This document shows positions 37,990-48,670 of a stretch of 64,000 nucleotides of DNA, piece by piece; position 1 is the first letter of the stretch, and every line of letters begins with the position of its first letter. Below the pieces are notes generated by a model, which was not told the DNA's origin, searched no databases, and saw only the letters and a list, made by a program, of their open reading frames with translations. Both the position numbers and the translations under genes were made by a program. Source of the stretch: Cyclina sinensis (Eukaryota; Mollusca; Bivalvia; Venerida; Veneridae); contig JAAONU010000001.1 of assembly GCA_012932295.1 (NCBI GenBank), forward strand, positions 38,223,449 to 38,287,448, written 5' to 3'.

Positions 37990-40030
37990 TGAAGAATAAT
38001 CGAAAACTTCGGCTATACAGAGCTTGAATTATGGGCGGAAATAACACAACATGAAGTACAGTACACTGAAAACTGAGACAGCAACCACAGCTCTCCTTGT
38101 CCTTGACCATCCAGAAAGACAAAGAAACACTCGATCTTCATTTCATTTAAAAGCGACAGATCTGTGTCATGATGAAGAGTCAGACAACTTAATGATGAAC
38201 AGAGAAAATTATTTGATACTCTCTATACCTTGGCAACAAACCAGAGACCAAAGCCACAATGCACGGAGCCATTCTACATATTTTTGACAGGTGGGGCTGG
38301 CTGTAGGAAGACATTCGTATTCAATATGTTGTATGAAGTACTTGTTCGAGCTTTCAGAACATAATGACATAACCCCCCCCCCCCCTCCCCTCACCCCAGC
38401 CCCCAAGAAAACCTTGTGTATTGACGACATCATCTAAAGAAAGAGCTTCATCCATTGTAAATAGAAAAACTGTTCATTCTGAATTCGGTCTGTCTGTGAA
38501 GAAGCACAAATATGATTCAGATTTCAAATATAAGCCACCAAACCAAAGCAGGCTGAATACAATGAGATGCAATTTCACCATCTCGAAAGTAATTGTCACT
38601 GTTGAAATCTGTATGCTTGGCTCTGCATCTTTTCAAAATCATTTACCCTATGCATTACAAGAAATATTTAAGAACTATATCCAAACATCTGCGTGCATCT
38701 CTATCTAAGCAGTAGGCAATCTTCTACAGATAAATGCAGTGGGATAAACTCCAGTCTTGAGTGTACCTGATCAGCGATATGATGCATTAGCAGGGAGTTG
38801 TTCAAGCTATATGAATTGCTGACTGAAGTTCGTTAGAAGGGGCATCCACGATTTGCAGAAATTCTTAAAAACATTAGAGTTGGAACAATCGCAGGTAATG
38901 ATGAAGAGAACCTTAAAGACCAGGAAAACACTTATGCTGCAACTTTTATCCCAATTCTGTCCATCTATTCAGAACAATTGACCTTGCAACTATCTAAAAC
39001 AATCAACAGTCAATGAGAAAACCGCCCGGGCCTCATATTCTAATACATTGTCAGGACACTAAAAAAGAACTGCACTCAAATGCTGTCCAAATTATAGTGA
39101 CAAGCAGCAATGAAACAGGGGGATTACCATCTTCAACTGAGATAGCAGTAGCATTCATGAAAACAAAAAAAAAACATTGGCACAGCAGATACGCCAAATA
39201 GATATCTCTTAGACAAACCACGTCATGGCTGTATTTATTTTGAATTTGAAAAGACTGCTGTAGGCAAAAAGCTAAAGAAAACAAGCCGATCTGGTTAACA
39301 ACATTTTGTTCCTATTAGACCTGTTACTTCTACATTTTTCATCATAGATATGAGAACAGTCCCAGTTGAACGATAAACGTCCCCTGTTGTTTTAGCCTAT
39401 GCACTGACAGTACCCAAGTCACTAGGAAGCTCATATTCTCATCTAAATGCAGATTTTAAGAAACCAGAAAAGGGTCAAAATATGACAACACAACGCGGAC
39501 TTGCTTACACACTGATGAATATAACAACATCAAGGTCTGGCATTAACCCTTAACCTGCTGCAACCGAAATTGATTAGCCTTTGCCACCAGTATAGAGCCA
39601 GGCCAGCCTGCACTTTCGTGCAGTCTGACCAGGCTCTATACTGTTGGTAGCTCCATTTTTGTATTTTGATATTGAAATCCTTTAAACTTTGAATGGACTG
39701 TTCCAAATTCAAAGCTGGACAAAGTCATTACAAAATTTCAACATGTTCAGAGTTAAGGTATTAAATTCCTTTAAGTTTGTCATTACTGTCAACAAAAAGG
39801 TTCTTGGTGAAATTAAAGAACGCAAGTGGATCTATACGTTGTACATATAAATATACGATCTTTGAATAAGCATGCATGTAACCTCATAGATGATCCAACT
39901 ATTCAAGAGATAATGTTTTGTTTTGCACAGAAACCAAAATGAAAACCACAAGCAGACAGACATTACTGCCTGATTATCAGATGAAACTAGACAACAGAGG
40001 TCATGGACTAGCTCTATCTGTCAAACAAGA
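37990..40030 (+). pseudogene. Helitron-type element remnant: PIF1-like helicase and endonuclease-like tail
   Basis: Broken plus-strand frames follow a PIF1-family helicase as found in Helitrons. In order they show AEITQHE, TATTALLVLDHPERQR, FLTGGAG, a damaged Walker A (38281-38300), KKHKYDSDF, RLNTMRCNF, VEICMLGS (the Walker B DE lost), and a later GDLL/RQKGHPRFAEIL-like region with stops (38700-38880). The end is RGLAYTLMNI and, beyond an inserted element, FKFVITVNKKVLGEIKERK. From 39822 a further stretch reads NIRSLNKHACNL and DYQMKLDNRGHGLALSV, like an endonuclease domain that follows the helicase in Helentron-type elements. It is dead: many stops, frameshifts and lost catalytic residues. 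The endonuclease reading is the less certain part. Confidence 0.78.
39547..39752. mobile_element. 206-bp piggyBac-like MITE with TTAA duplication
   Basis: The element starts CCCTTAACCTGCTG and ends, in complement, CTCTGAACATGTTG. TTAA flanks both sides (39543-39546 and 39753-39756). The same site in duplicate B is empty and holds a single TTAA at 48543-48546, which proves insertion at TTAA. The centre is a long hairpin built on CCAGTATAGAGCC. A second copy of equal length is at 62025-62230. TTAA duplication is the hallmark of piggyBac-type transposition. Confidence 0.92.
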
Positions 40031-40040
40031 ATGTAGAATT

Positions 40041-41370
40041 CTTTATCATAGCAATATACCATATTTTTTTTTGTTCTATTATTAGAAACTGAAAAAAGTT
40101 GTTGCATACCCACAATAAATGTAGAAGAGTTTCATTATCATTTACAAAAAAATACATAACTCTGTCAAGCCTTTATGCATCCTATACAGCTGTACATTTG
40201 TTGTGAATGATTCTATTTGAAAACACTGTAAATCGCTTCTAACTATTACACAAGTATATAAATGCTTCCAATCAGATGGTTCAGGCTAAAAAAATATAAC
40301 ACTTTTTTTTCGTTGCATGAAGGTTTTTATGGTGTTGTTTTTTTCTGATAAATGAACTATAAATATGTTGTACACCTCTACTATTCTTGAGAATCGGCTT
40401 TAGGTAAACAGGTATTATAATGAATACATAATCTATATGTAAGTTATCATCTTTAAAAAAAATAATAATTTGTTTTTTAAAAAATCTGCACCACATTTAC
40501 CATTTTCTTGTAGAATATCTTTGACGTATCCTTAGTCAATGGTAGGATACTACGTCATCGCGCACCTGTTTTATGCTCTCTCGCGGACCATGTTTTGTCA
40601 ATAATCCGTCGCTTGAAAGGTAAAATGTTCTTTTTTAATAAGAAATCTGTAGAGTCGCAAAAATCATGTTGTGCATCGTAGATTGGCTTGTGTACTTTGT
40701 ATTTATGTAAAGATTTTTTATAAAGTAAAATTATGGCATGCATTCAGAAAAAAATCTTTCACTCGTTTTCAGGCCTAAACTAGAATTATACATTATATAT
40801 TAGGTTATCTATTTCTTTTATCATTTGACTATTAGGTAGTGGTGTAAGAAGATGAGTCAAAAGTGGTAGAAGAAAGATTTTCATTTTTTGTTATTCTGCC
40901 GATAGGCGTAGGTTCTCTTCTCTGCCAGTGGAGAAGGCTACGTTTAATTTTCTCTATTTTTTCCTTAAAATTAAGCTTATTTATTTTGTAAAAATAAGTA
41001 TACGAAGTAGTCCCAAAATTTAATTTTCATTTTTGTTATTGACTTTGTGCTTTATTTTACAACGCCTATCTAGACACAATATTTGTCTTCTCAGAATTAA
41101 CCTTTAAACCCGAATAAAAAGCAAATTCCAATTAAATATTCAAAGTACCATTTAAAGGATTCTCAGGCCCATCAAATAACAATGAAGTGTCGTTCACAAA
41201 TTATGATATTTTATATTTTACCCCATTGAGTGTGATACCCTTAAGATCTGTAGTATTTCGTATCTTTATAGCAAGTATTTCTGCACAGAGAATATAAATA
41301 TTTAAGGACTGATTGGACAACCCTGACGACATTCTAGCCCTATTGTAAAAATAAAAATCAGCATGATAGG
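40041..41370 (-). pseudogene. LINE remnant, duplicate B
   Basis: Duplicated copy of the LINE end at 30711-31960. The minus strand reads RARMSSGLSNQS, CAEILAIKIRN and GVKYKIS near 41201-41350, and NILPFKRRIIDKTWSARE near 40580-40630. It lacks the ETLLHLFWEC end, which lies outside the duplicated unit. Stops and shifts throughout. Confidence 0.75.
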
Positions 41371-42330
41371 ATATTCTTATTCTTCCGAATGCTGTATGTT
41401 TAAAGGTTTCAACGTTCCAAGACAAGTTGTGGAAATCAGCGTTATTACAACCAGTCAGTACGTATATACATATGGTCGGTCATATGGTCAACCGGTACCA
41501 ACGCTAAACAAACTCAGATAGATTGACAGACACGCACAGCGTGTGTACTTCTAGCGTAAGAATATAGGCTACCGCCTTAACACATCCTCACTTCTAGCAT
41601 CTAAGTAAACTACTTAGTCGCCATCCTTACTCTGTACATATTTTATTTCTTGATGATAAATATATATTAAGAAAACAAATTTATTATATGTAAGCACGAA
41701 CTGTTTTTTGTTTTACGTCACACAAAAGTCCATGCTCGTCATTATTATTCTATCAAGTTTACAATTTGTCACGCAAAATATCTTGCCTCTTTTTGCATTT
41801 TCACATATTCTGTTAATGGAATTGTAAAAATTCCTACGAACATAAATTAGTAACGAACCTTTTCGGCAGTAACTATAATAATAACAAAGAATGCACAATG
41901 CTCTTTTACTTACAGATCTATTCTTAAGCTCGGTGTTATGTAAATGACATTGTTAAAATTATGCTAAAAAGCTTAAGGGAAACTTAAAAACCTGCACTTA
42001 CTCTTAATGTTTGTTGCTTCACTGAACAACTTCCTAGATATTGTGGACAGAAAAATATGGAAACAACGATACTGAAAAAACACGTGGGCACTATGGTTTC
42101 TATGAGGTAAGATTGATTTAACCCCTAGTTCTGAAAAGTCATCAGATATATGATACTGTATCATTTTGAGAAATGAGATCAACATGTTTTTGTTAATATA
42201 TCATCCCTTACGGTTAAAAACCTATCAATAATATGTGAATTACCCATTGTAAGTACAAATTATCACTATTAGATTAACCCCAGAGGTAATATCCATGTGT
42301 GATTACTGCGCATATACATAGATTTTACAC

Positions 42331-42369
42331 CATTTTTGGAAACACCTGTTCAGACAAAATCCTATATAA
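42331..42369 (+). promoter_or_regulatory. Promoter of cysteine-rich gene copy 3
   Basis: CATTTTTGGAAACA at 42331-42344 and TATATAA at 42363-42369, as in copy 2. The non-coding first exon ends at 42429. Confidence 0.8.
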
Positions 42370-42897
42370 GATACAGCAGATCATTAACACAGTACACTTT
42401 ACGAAGGAACATCTCCACGTGTAATTCAAGTAAGTCTGTTTGTAGTTTTGTTTGTTTCTCTTCTATTACATTGATTGTGTATTTATTAGAATTGTTTGAA
42501 ATAGTTATGTTAAAATTAGAATTATTTAAATGCTTTAGAAAAGTTAAATCGATAGAATTTGAAATACGGTTTCGATTTTCAAATAAACTATTTTTAAGCA
42601 GTATCTAGATTTTACAATCACTTATCACATGATCTTTGAAGTAAGCAAAATAAGTAAAAAATGATGTCTTCTTTTGTGGAAATTTTCATTTTACAGCTTT
42701 ACTTAGTCAGTGTATTAAACTTGCATTACTTAATACACTTCCCTTCAATCTGTCTGAATAATGATATAAACGCATTCAAAAGCAGTTTTGGCTGAATAAC
42801 CTCAACAGTTTTGATATATTTTATGAACTAATATTAGATACTCTTTCAATGTACGAGTAGTTCAAGAGTCTAGGTAAAGCATTTTCTTATTTTTCTT

Positions 42898-42922
42898 AGA
42901 GAGAGAGAGAGAGAGAGAGAGA
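42898..42922. repeat. (AG)n microsatellite in intron 1 of copy 3
   Basis: A 25-bp AG run at the position of the 41-bp run in copy 2. Confidence 0.96.
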
Positions 42923-43145
42923 TGAAAAAGAACTAAAATAGCATATTGAAATACAGCCACTAATAAATAATTGCTAATTTTCTAGCTTCATTTATGTTAT
43001 TTACAGCCACTCGTTCCATTTTAGAATCGTTTAATGAATCTAGGCGATGCGTGATGTATTTTAAAAACACCGTTTCCAAAACAATAAATATCGCTGAAAA
43101 ATCGAAAGGGATTAATGAAGATTTGTTAATGTTTCAGATTTCAGA

Positions 43146-45792
43146 ATGTCTCGATTCACTGTTTGTCTCCTGTTCGTTTTTGCCATCGTCTACGTAATGG
43201 CTGATGAAGAATGTCCGGACGGGTAATTAGAACAATTAAACCATAAACAATTTAAAACTTAACTTTTTTTCAGTTTAGAAGTACATCAAGTACATTTCAT
43301 CACTACGAAAATTATAAATTATACTATGCAAATAAGAAAGCACGAACATAATTACCACCGGCACAAGTTTTGTTTGTTTTAAAACTCTAAATAAGTCTTC
43401 TGGCTAAATCCACGCAACAATGGCTTGGTATCAGAAGAAAGTAGATACTAACAAATGGCACAAGAGCTGTATAAACTTAAATGATTCGCTTTTCATTAAG
43501 TACAAGTAAAAGTCTGCTTAAACCTATTTATTTGACATCAGTTTGGTACAATTTCTTGCAACTTAATAACATCTCATTCATCAGTTCTATCTGATAAAGA
43601 TTCCAAGTAGGATTGTATACCAACAAGTTTGGATAATAAATTGTTATTTGCAGTTGCCCCTGTGGTCAAGTATGTAACGGTGGTGCATGCGAAGACGGTA
43701 CGTTTACCCAGTTGCTCATTACAATTAAAAAAAAATACGCCTTTTTGTGTGTGGGGGGAGGGGGTTGTTGTTCTTATATGAACTTTTGAAATAACAATTT
43801 TCAGTGACAGTATTTTGTCACACCACGTAATATTCTTGAAACTCGTAAATGAAAACAAAATATATGAAAATGCAACAGTGTTATAGAGACCGACTTTGTC
43901 TTGTTGTATTTCGTAAATATTCTTCATTTGGATTGGCGTGTAATACGACGGCAAATATATCATAAAACATTTTGTTTCTCGCTTCAAACAAACCATAACA
44001 GCCATTTTCTATTTTTTTATTATCTAAGAGATGTTCTGTTTCAAAGAGAAGTCTTCTGTATTTCCGACATACTTTTACATTTTGTTTTGGAACTTTCTTC
44101 TTGGCGGATGTTTTGTAACAGAAATTTTGTATAGCTCAAATGAATACAGCTACGGTAAAACACACCTTATGGTTGTTTTGGCCATGTGTTTAAAAGAATA
44201 TGATACTCGTTAACATATCAGATAGACTTTCACTCAACTCATCCAGAAAAAAATATCATAAAGCTCGCCATAGGTTTGCTAAATAACATTTTAAAAGGAC
44301 GCATTAAATGAATTTTCATTTGAGATAAAAATCCATGTCAAGTCCTATATATAACTGTACAATCAATCGGTTCTTTCGAAATCAGCTGCAGCTTCCTTGC
44401 ACAATGATTTATCTATCTGCAGGATGCATGGTTTATGACAATTTCGTTGCCGTCAATGAGAACAAGTCTGTATATGGTAGAGACTGTCTTTGTACTGAAG
44501 ATCTCGATGAACAGGGCCGTGTTGTCAAGGTAATAACATCATGTTTGTCGTATGAAATATTATAAACTAACTTAAGAATACTTAGCGAGAATCTGGTCAA
44601 TTTGTTCCCTTGATACAATGCAAACCTTGAGAATAAATTTCACAACTCGACCAATACGGGAAAAACACGACCAATATGGAAAACCCGGCCAAAACGAGAT
44701 TCGGGATTTAGGATTTTTGACGCCATTTTGAAAATGCTAAGCTTATTATGCACTTTGTTACTAAAAAGTTTTTACATGTAGCACTCCCAGGCTTGACGAG
44801 GCGCAGGATAACAGTGCGTTCAAACTTTTGCGACGATTAGAAGACATTATGTTCTGGAAATTGAGTTAACAGACTCAAAGTTTTAACGTAAATAACTTTT
44901 GATGACTTTTGATGACCAGCTGTTACGCATTATTGATTATATTTCACAATACACAGCTAAAAGAATAACATCATTGTCGAAACAAAAGTTATTATACTTG
45001 AAATATTAAAACCAAAAGATGCTGTATACTGTTTCTATTTATGTAGAAACAACAGTTATTTTACCTGCACTATTAAAACCGAAAGATGCTGCATACTGTT
45101 TTTATTTATGTAGAAACAAACGTTCTTATACTTGCACTATTTAAACTGACAGTTGTCATTTATTATTGGCCTTATTATTGGGCTGAAGACAGCCGTATTG
45201 TCTTATCCTCAGCCCAATAACATGGCCAGTATGAATTTAACTGATTGTCATTAAAAGACTACCGTACAAAGTATAAGTAGAAGGTTTCTAAGTATTCTAA
45301 ACCAAATGGCTGCCTTAATATTTCCTAATTGGGTGGATACATAAACTATAGACTTTAGACTTTTGTAATAAGAAGCTAACTTGCAGCATGTGATACTCGC
45401 CAAAACGCTTATAGGTCTTATTACTGAGCCTTCTGGGACTGTTAAAAATCCATAGAATAAATTTGACTTGAATGTTCAAACACTCTTTGGATCATACTCA
45501 AAGACAATCTAACTACTTTTAGAAATTTCAATCAAACATTTCTCAGATCCCAAACTATTTTTAATGGACTTCAGTTTAATTTAATTGAAATGATTTTTAA
45601 TAATGGAATTAATGATACATTAACTTTTAATTCTATGCATCTAGTATGTGGACGAAAGTAATAGATCTTTGAATATTTCCATTTAACAAATCAATATAGT
45701 CCTTTACATATGTTTTATTGTAGTGCGCCGAGGGTGCCGAATTCACTGGAGCCCCTGCTGGAGAATCTTGGACCAAAAATCCGAACTGTTAA
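43146..45792 (+). CDS. Small secreted cysteine-rich protein, copy 3
   Basis: Coding exons 43146-43222, 43654-43697, 44423-44529 and 45724-45792 encode 98 residues. The 5' UTR exon ends at 42429, and exon 2 begins at 43138. Signal peptide and first half are identical in protein to copy 2. Against copy 2 there are five amino-acid changes, four in exon 4 (NETK to NENK; V to L, S to T and G to E around the C-x-C) and one in exon 5 (A to T), plus four silent changes. All 10 mature cysteines are kept. Poly(A) signal AATAAA is at 45835-45840. Function unknown. It is probably expressed like copy 2, since the promoter is nearly identical. Confidence 0.9.
45165..45230. repeat. Inverted-repeat hairpin in intron 4 of copy 3
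   Basis: Counterpart of the hairpin at 36180-36245, with one arm change (CCTCAGCCC for CTTCAGCCC) that slightly weakens pairing. Confidence 0.8.
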
Positions 45793-46404
45793 TGAAATGA
45801 CGACCTTATCGGAGACAAATACGGCTTAACGACCAATAAACTGTTGCACTTCAGTTATGCTTTGTTATTTTTAAGACATTACTCATTTTACAAATGCATT
45901 AATATCTCACATCTTGTAATCTGTAATTGCTTCTCTCCCGTAGTATCAGGAAGCTACTGATTAATTTACCTCGGTTGCACCTGACGCCTATTTAAAATGA
46001 TATAAAAAGTCAAAATGACGCTGAATATTTCAAAATATTCATTTTGAATTGTTTACTCTTAGAAAAACAAACATTAGCAAATTTTTACACAGATATATTC
46101 ATTGACCAAAAAGTTCTTCTCACATTAAGAAAAGTTGGGGGAAAATACAAACATCCTTTTACATCCACATTTACATTTTTCATGCAGCAGATATCTTAAG
46201 GCAAACAATTAACATCTTAGAGATAAATTGTATTTAGTTATAATGCTAAGCCTATTTGTGCATTTTACTAGAAAAGAAAGGTGTAGTTTGAAATTCGACA
46301 TTCTTGTTTAATTTAAAAAGTGTTCCAAATGACTGTCAGGACAATTTCTGAAAACACAGCATTTGTTAAGAAATTGTTTACTGTAAAAGATACACACATA
46401 CACT

Positions 46405-46405
46405 C

Positions 46406-46448
<43 letters not shown>
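46405..46448. repeat. (CT)n microsatellite 3' of copy 3
   Basis: CT run with one TTT interruption, about twice the length of the copy A counterpart. Confidence 0.95.
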
Positions 46449-46984
46449 TGTCTTTGAATACATTCTAGATGGCATATTAGACAAAGAACAAAGAAGAAAG
46501 CGTGAATTTGTCTTTCGCAGCATAAATTCAAGGTTTTATCTTGGAAAATAAATGTAATCAGAATATGAACTGGTCGTTGTTTTAATTAAACATTTGTTCT
46601 AAATTCAAATGTCATTTTAATTCTTTTGCCGCGTGAATACTCAATTCCGGTTTCTATACATTTTAATACTTCATACGTAAAGATAGATGGCAATAAGGAG
46701 CATGCTTCAATACAAATCCAGAAAATAGATTTTCAGTGTGAATTTACATAAAAATAGCTATTATCTCGAGTCTTGAAAGCTCTCCGAATTTATCTACATT
46801 CGTATGTTGAGAGTCACCATTTCAAGCAAAAAGAAGACTGCAGAACTGACACCTGATATACCAGCAGGAAATATCATACCGCCTGGAAATAAACATTTCA
46901 ATATGTTGAGTTCATGACAGATAGCGCCTTTAAAAAGAAAGATATAAATCATACAATGATGAAGTTGAAGAATAATCGAAAACT

Positions 46985-48613
46985 TCGGCTATACAGAGCC
47001 TGAAATATGGGCGGAAATAACACAACATGAAGTACAGTATACTGAAAACTGAGACAGCAACCACAGCTCTCCTTGTCCTTGACCATCCAGAAAGACAAAG
47101 AAACATTCGATCTTCATTTCAATTAAAAGCGACAGATCTGTTTCATGATGAAGAGAAAGACAACTTAATGATGGACAGAGAAAACTATTTGATATTCTCT
47201 ATACCTTGGCAACAAACCAGAGACCTAAGCAACAATGCACGGAGCCATTCTACATATTTTTGACAGGTGGGGCTGGCTGTAGGAAAACATTCGTATTCAA
47301 TATGTTGTATGAAGTACTTGTTCGAGCTTTCAGAACAGCATGCCATAACCCCGCCCCCCCCCCCCCCACCCCCTCCGAAAAAAAAGCCTTGTGTATTGAC
47401 GACATCATCTAAAGGAAAAACTTTGTAAATGGAAAATCTGTTTATTCTGCATTCGGTCTGCCTGTGAAGAAGCACAAATATGATTCAGATTTCACATATA
47501 AGCCACCAAACCAAAGCAGGCTGAATACAGTGAGATGCAATTTCACCATCTCGAAAGTAATTGTCACTGTTAAAATCTGTATGCTTGGCTCAGCATCTTT
47601 TCAAAATCATTTACCCTATGCATTACAAGAAATATTTAAGAAATATACCCAAACATCTGCGTGCATCCCTATCTAAGCAGTAGGTGATCTTCTAAAAATA
47701 AATCCAGTGGGACAAACTCCAGTCTTGAGTGTACCTGATCAGCGATATGATGCATTAGCAGGGAGTTGTTCAAGCTATATGAATTGCTGATGTAGTTCGT
47801 CAGAAGGGTCATCCACGATTTGCAGAAATTCTTAAAAACATTAGAGTTGGAACAATCGCAGGTAATGATGAAGAGAACCTTAAAGACCAGAAAAACACTT
47901 ATGCTGCAACTTTTATCCAAATTCTGTCCATCTATTCAGAACAATTGACCTTGCAACTATCTAAAACAATCAACAGTCAATGAGAAAACCGCCCGGGCCT
48001 CATATTCTAATACATTGTCAGGACACTAAAAAAGAACTGCACTCAAATGCTGTCCGAATTATAGTGACAAGCAGCAATGAAACAGAGGGATTACCATCTT
48101 CAATTGAGATAGCAGTTACTGCTCCATTCAGGATAACAAAAAAAACATTGGCATAGCAGATCACCTCGTAAGTGGAGTTATCGGAAGGATACGCCAAATA
48201 GATATCTCTTAGACAAACCACGTCAAAGCTGTATTTATTTGGAATTTGAAAAGACTGCTGCAAACAAAAGGCTAAAGAAAACAAGCCGATGTGGTTAACA
48301 ACATTTGGTTCGTATTAGACCTGTTACTTCTACATTTTTCTTCATAGATAGGAGAACAGTCCCGGTTGAACGAAAAACGTCCCCTGTTGTTTTAGCCTAT
48401 GCACTAACAGTACCCAAGTCACTAGGAAGCTCATATTCTCATCAAAATGCAGATTTTAAAAAACCAGAAAAGAGTCGAAAAATGGCAACACAACGCGGAC
48501 TTGCTTAAACACTGATGAATATAACAACATCAAGGTCTGGCATTAAGGTATTAAAGTCTTTTAAGTTTGTCATCACTGTCAACAAAAAGGTAATTGGCGA
48601 AATTAAAGAACAG
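46985..48613 (+). pseudogene. Helitron-type PIF1-like helicase remnant, duplicate B
   Basis: Same layout as 37990-39821: TATTALLVLDHPERQR, FLTGGAGCRKTFVFN (a Walker A with Arg where Gly is expected), KKHKYDSDFTYKPPNQSRLN, a lost Walker B, and DHLVSGVIGRI, which copy A has lost. The final part, TSRSGIKVLKSFKFVITVNK, runs unbroken across the site where copy A carries a MITE. Stops and frameshifts make it non-functional. The homology stops at 48611-48613 with no endonuclease tail. Confidence 0.78.
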
Positions 48614-48623
48614 TCTCTTCTCA

Positions 48624-48670
48624 GGTAGTCACAGGATACGCGTTTTATTGCCGTTATTACTGTGACTACC
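48624..48670. repeat. Small inverted repeat next to the duplication edge
   Basis: GGTAGTCACAG and CTGTGACTACC form an 11-bp perfect stem with a loop of 25 bp, starting 13 bp after the end of duplicate B. Confidence 0.75.

Larger units (their letters stand above)
30711..40040. repeat. Segmental duplication, copy A
   Basis: This block matches 40041-48611 almost throughout. It contains a LINE remnant, cysteine-rich gene copy 2, an inverted hairpin, (AG)n and (CT)n tracts and a Helitron helicase remnant. Copy A ends exactly where copy B begins, so the two are head-to-tail. Copy A keeps a stretch at 39822-40040 that copy B lacks, a 574-bp stretch at about 32444-33017 missing from B, and a small TTAA element at 39547-39752 absent from B. 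Confidence 0.92.
40041..48611. repeat. Segmental duplication, copy B
   Basis: Starts with CTTTATCATAGCAATATACC, matching copy A at 30711, and ends after GAAATTAAAGAAC, matching A at 39821. The order of all components is the same as in A. Length differences at microsatellites and the listed indels show independent change since duplication. Confidence 0.92.

Noticed and set aside
38051..39201. Host helicase gene
   Set aside because: Catalytic boxes are damaged and many stops and shifts occur. The order of motifs is that of a Helitron PIF1-type helicase, and the same dead sequence is repeated in duplicate B.
46308..46531. Arg-Glu repeat protein on the minus strand
   Set aside because: It is the translation of the (CT)n microsatellite.
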